Source: Hellea sp. (GTDB taxonomy: Bacteria; Pseudomonadota; Alphaproteobacteria; Caulobacterales; Maricaulaceae). Taken from it: 35,677 bases of DNA. The notes under the pieces were generated by a model. That model ran no database searches, had not been told where the DNA came from, and worked only from the letters and a program-made list of their open reading frames with translations. Positions 34,531 to 35,677 of this stretch are shown in pieces (positions within the stretch are counted from its first letter, which is position 1; every line of letters begins with the position of its first letter). The position numbers and the translations under genes are program-made. The stretch lies in NCBI GenBank assembly GCA_020628635.1, contig JAHDEU010000001.1:1-35677 (forward strand), given 5' to 3'.

Positions 34531-35030
34531 GCCTTTTCCATCGTCTGATCCTCTTCGCCGTCTCTGTGTCTCTTTGCGCGCTCATGTCAGGTTGCGCGGG
34601 AGACACACCAAAGGAGACCGCGCCCAGCGTCCTCGACATCCGTGTCCTGCCCATGAGTTCACTCGGCGAGGACCTGTCGGGCGAACGCGCCCTGCCCTAT
34701 ACACGCACCGGCGAGCAATCCGCCGAATTCTCGCTATCCATGGCGGGAGACCTCCTGGTCTTCTCCAAGCCGCGCTGCACGCCCGCCGACCGGCCCTATT
34801 ACTTTATCGTCCACGTCACGCCCGAAGACGAGAGCGACCTGTTGGATCCCGCCCGCAGCTTCAACAATGAGGACTTCAAGCCCGACTTTTTCGAGGACGA
34901 TGCGCGCTGTCTCGCCGTGACCTATGCGCCCGACTATCCCGTCAGCCGCATCAAGGTCGGCCAGTATGAACGCTCGCTCGGGTCACGCTGGACGGCCTGG
35001 GTCGAGGGCGAGGACGTGCTCGGCCGCTAG
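34527..35030 (+). CDS. Lipoprotein, unknown function
   Basis: This 167-residue protein has a clear lipoprotein signal: MSLFHRLILFAVSVSLCALMSGC, with lipobox LMSGC and lipidated C23. The mature part is acidic and beta-rich-looking, with two further cysteines (PRCTPADRP and ARCLAVTY) that may form a disulfide. No family is recognised. The ATG overlaps the stop of the second phosphatase-fold enzyme (ATGA), so the two are translationally coupled and probably work on the same envelope process. Its 3' end overlaps the convergent AEC transporter gene by 4 bp. Confidence 0.82.
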   Translation: MSLFHRLILFAVSVSLCALMSGCAGDTPKETAPSVLDIRVLPMSSLGEDLSGERALPYTRTGEQSAEFSLSMAGDLLVFSKPRCTPADRPYYFIVHVTPEDESDLLDPARSFNNEDFKPDFFEDDARCLAVTYAPDYPVSRIKVGQYERSLGSRWTAWVEGEDVLGR

Positions 35031-35677
35031 AGCAGCGACAGCGCGACCGCCATCCAGACAGGCAGCAGCAGGCAAGCCAGGATGGTGGATTGCGACACGA
35101 TCAGCGCGGTCGGCTCGCGCTCCGCACCATAGGCAGCGCCCAGAATATGCGACGAGGTCGAAGTCGGCAGGGCGGCGAAGACGAGGAACGCAGCCGCCGT
35201 CACGGGCGGAATGGGCAGGCTGACCGCGGCCAGCCAGACCAGCGCGGGCAATAGCGCGAACTTCACCGCGTGCAGATAGAGCCCGACCCGGTCGGTGCGC
35301 AACAGGTTCGCCCAGATCACCGCCGCCCCGACCGCGATCAGCGACAGCGGAATGGCAGCTTCCGCGAGCAGGCCGAGAAAGCGCATCACCAACTCCACGA
35401 CAGCATTGTCCATCACGGCAGGCACGTCGCGCAAGCTCAGGCTGAACAACAGGCCGCCCGCGCTGGCGAGAAAGAACGGATTGAGCGCGACCGAGCGCAG
35501 GCATTTGCGCAGCCATCCGGGCTCGCGCTGGCCCGATGTCACGGCCAGAGCCCCCACGGCCAGCGCATTGGCCAGCGGCACGCTCGCTCCGATGAAGATG
35601 GCCATGACCTGCAAGGCTTCGGGCGAGATCAAGCTGGTCGCTGCCAGCCCCACGACCGAGTTGAACCGCCACGCCGT
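35027..35677 (-). CDS. AEC-family (auxin efflux carrier-like) transporter, N-terminus beyond window
   Basis: The frame is open to the right edge, so only the C-terminal 216 codons or so are visible. Family members have about 300-310 residues and ten helices. Visible are FNSVVGLAATSL near the edge, MAIFIGASVPLANALAVGALAV, a charged cytoplasmic loop, NPFFLASAGGLLF, AIPLSLIAVGAAV, VKFALLPALVWLAAV, AAFLVFAALPTSTSSHILGAAYG and a last helix ending VALSLL, all in the order of the membrane transport protein family (PF03547). Substrates in bacteria include malate and malonate; here the substrate is unknown. It is convergent with, and probably unrelated to, the preceding operon. Confidence 0.88.
   Translation of the reverse strand, partial: TAWRFNSVVGLAATSLISPEALQVMAIFIGASVPLANALAVGALAVTSGQREPGWLRKCLRSVALNPFFLASAGGLLFSLSLRDVPAVMDNAVVELVMRFLGLLAEAAIPLSLIAVGAAVIWANLLRTDRVGLYLHAVKFALLPALVWLAAVSLPIPPVTAAAFLVFAALPTSTSSHILGAAYGAEREPTALIVSQSTILACLLLPVWMAVALSLL

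Overview
The window is GC-rich DNA, almost fully coding, from an alphaproteobacterium. A dimorphic, surface-attaching Caulobacterales/Maricaulales-type organism (Hyphomonadaceae-like) fits best. The reasons are a complete cpa/tad pilus operon, an exact CtrA-type box (TTAA-N7-TTAAC) ahead of its pilin gene, an RHH_4-type ribbon-helix-helix protein and a DUF2793 protein. The placement is inferred from gene content, not from a database search. No tRNA, rRNA, CRISPR array, insertion sequence or integrase was seen.

Layout. (1) 1-3072: the N-terminal 589 residues of a large VCBS/cadherin-repeat adhesin run off the left edge on the minus strand. A LapG-type periplasmic cysteine protease diverges from it. 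(2) 3042-14616, minus strand: a tight 13-gene Tad/Flp pilus operon in the order flp, cpaB, cpaC, small lipoprotein, tadG-like, two tadE-like, cpaE, cpaF, tadB, tadC, tadD, cpaA. A strong hairpin follows flp, and a CtrA-type box lies about 100 bp upstream of it. (3) 14920-15225: a small two-helix membrane protein, followed by an AT-rich control region. (4) 15619-21813, plus strand: a type I secretion operon of TolC-like outer-membrane protein, ABC exporter with a degenerate C39-like domain, HlyD-type adaptor and an RHH_4 DNA-binding protein. (5) 21.8-30 kb: a sparsely coding stretch, a SAM methyltransferase, a 57-residue protein, two large glycosyltransferases, and a fibre protein made of DUF2793, YadA-head-like repeats and an S74 self-cleaving chaperone. 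(6) 30-35 kb: a small YIDPGSGS membrane protein, two membrane-anchored alkaline-phosphatase-superfamily enzymes with a threonine at the nucleophile position, and a lipoprotein. An AEC-family transporter cut by the right edge converges on them.

How the genes may work together. Regions 1 and 4 together look like a Lap-type adhesion system: a giant adhesin, its dedicated type I exporter, and the LapG protease that releases the adhesin. Only the c-di-GMP sensor LapD is missing from the window. The pilus locus sits between the two halves, and both the pilin and adhesin promoters carry CtrA-like boxes, so pili and adhesin may be co-scheduled with the cell cycle. Regions 5 and 6 look like a second surface-decoration module that may build or modify a glycan and a self-processing trimeric fibre. 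That module is the least explained part of the window. Its functional grouping is inferred from proximity and protein architecture only.
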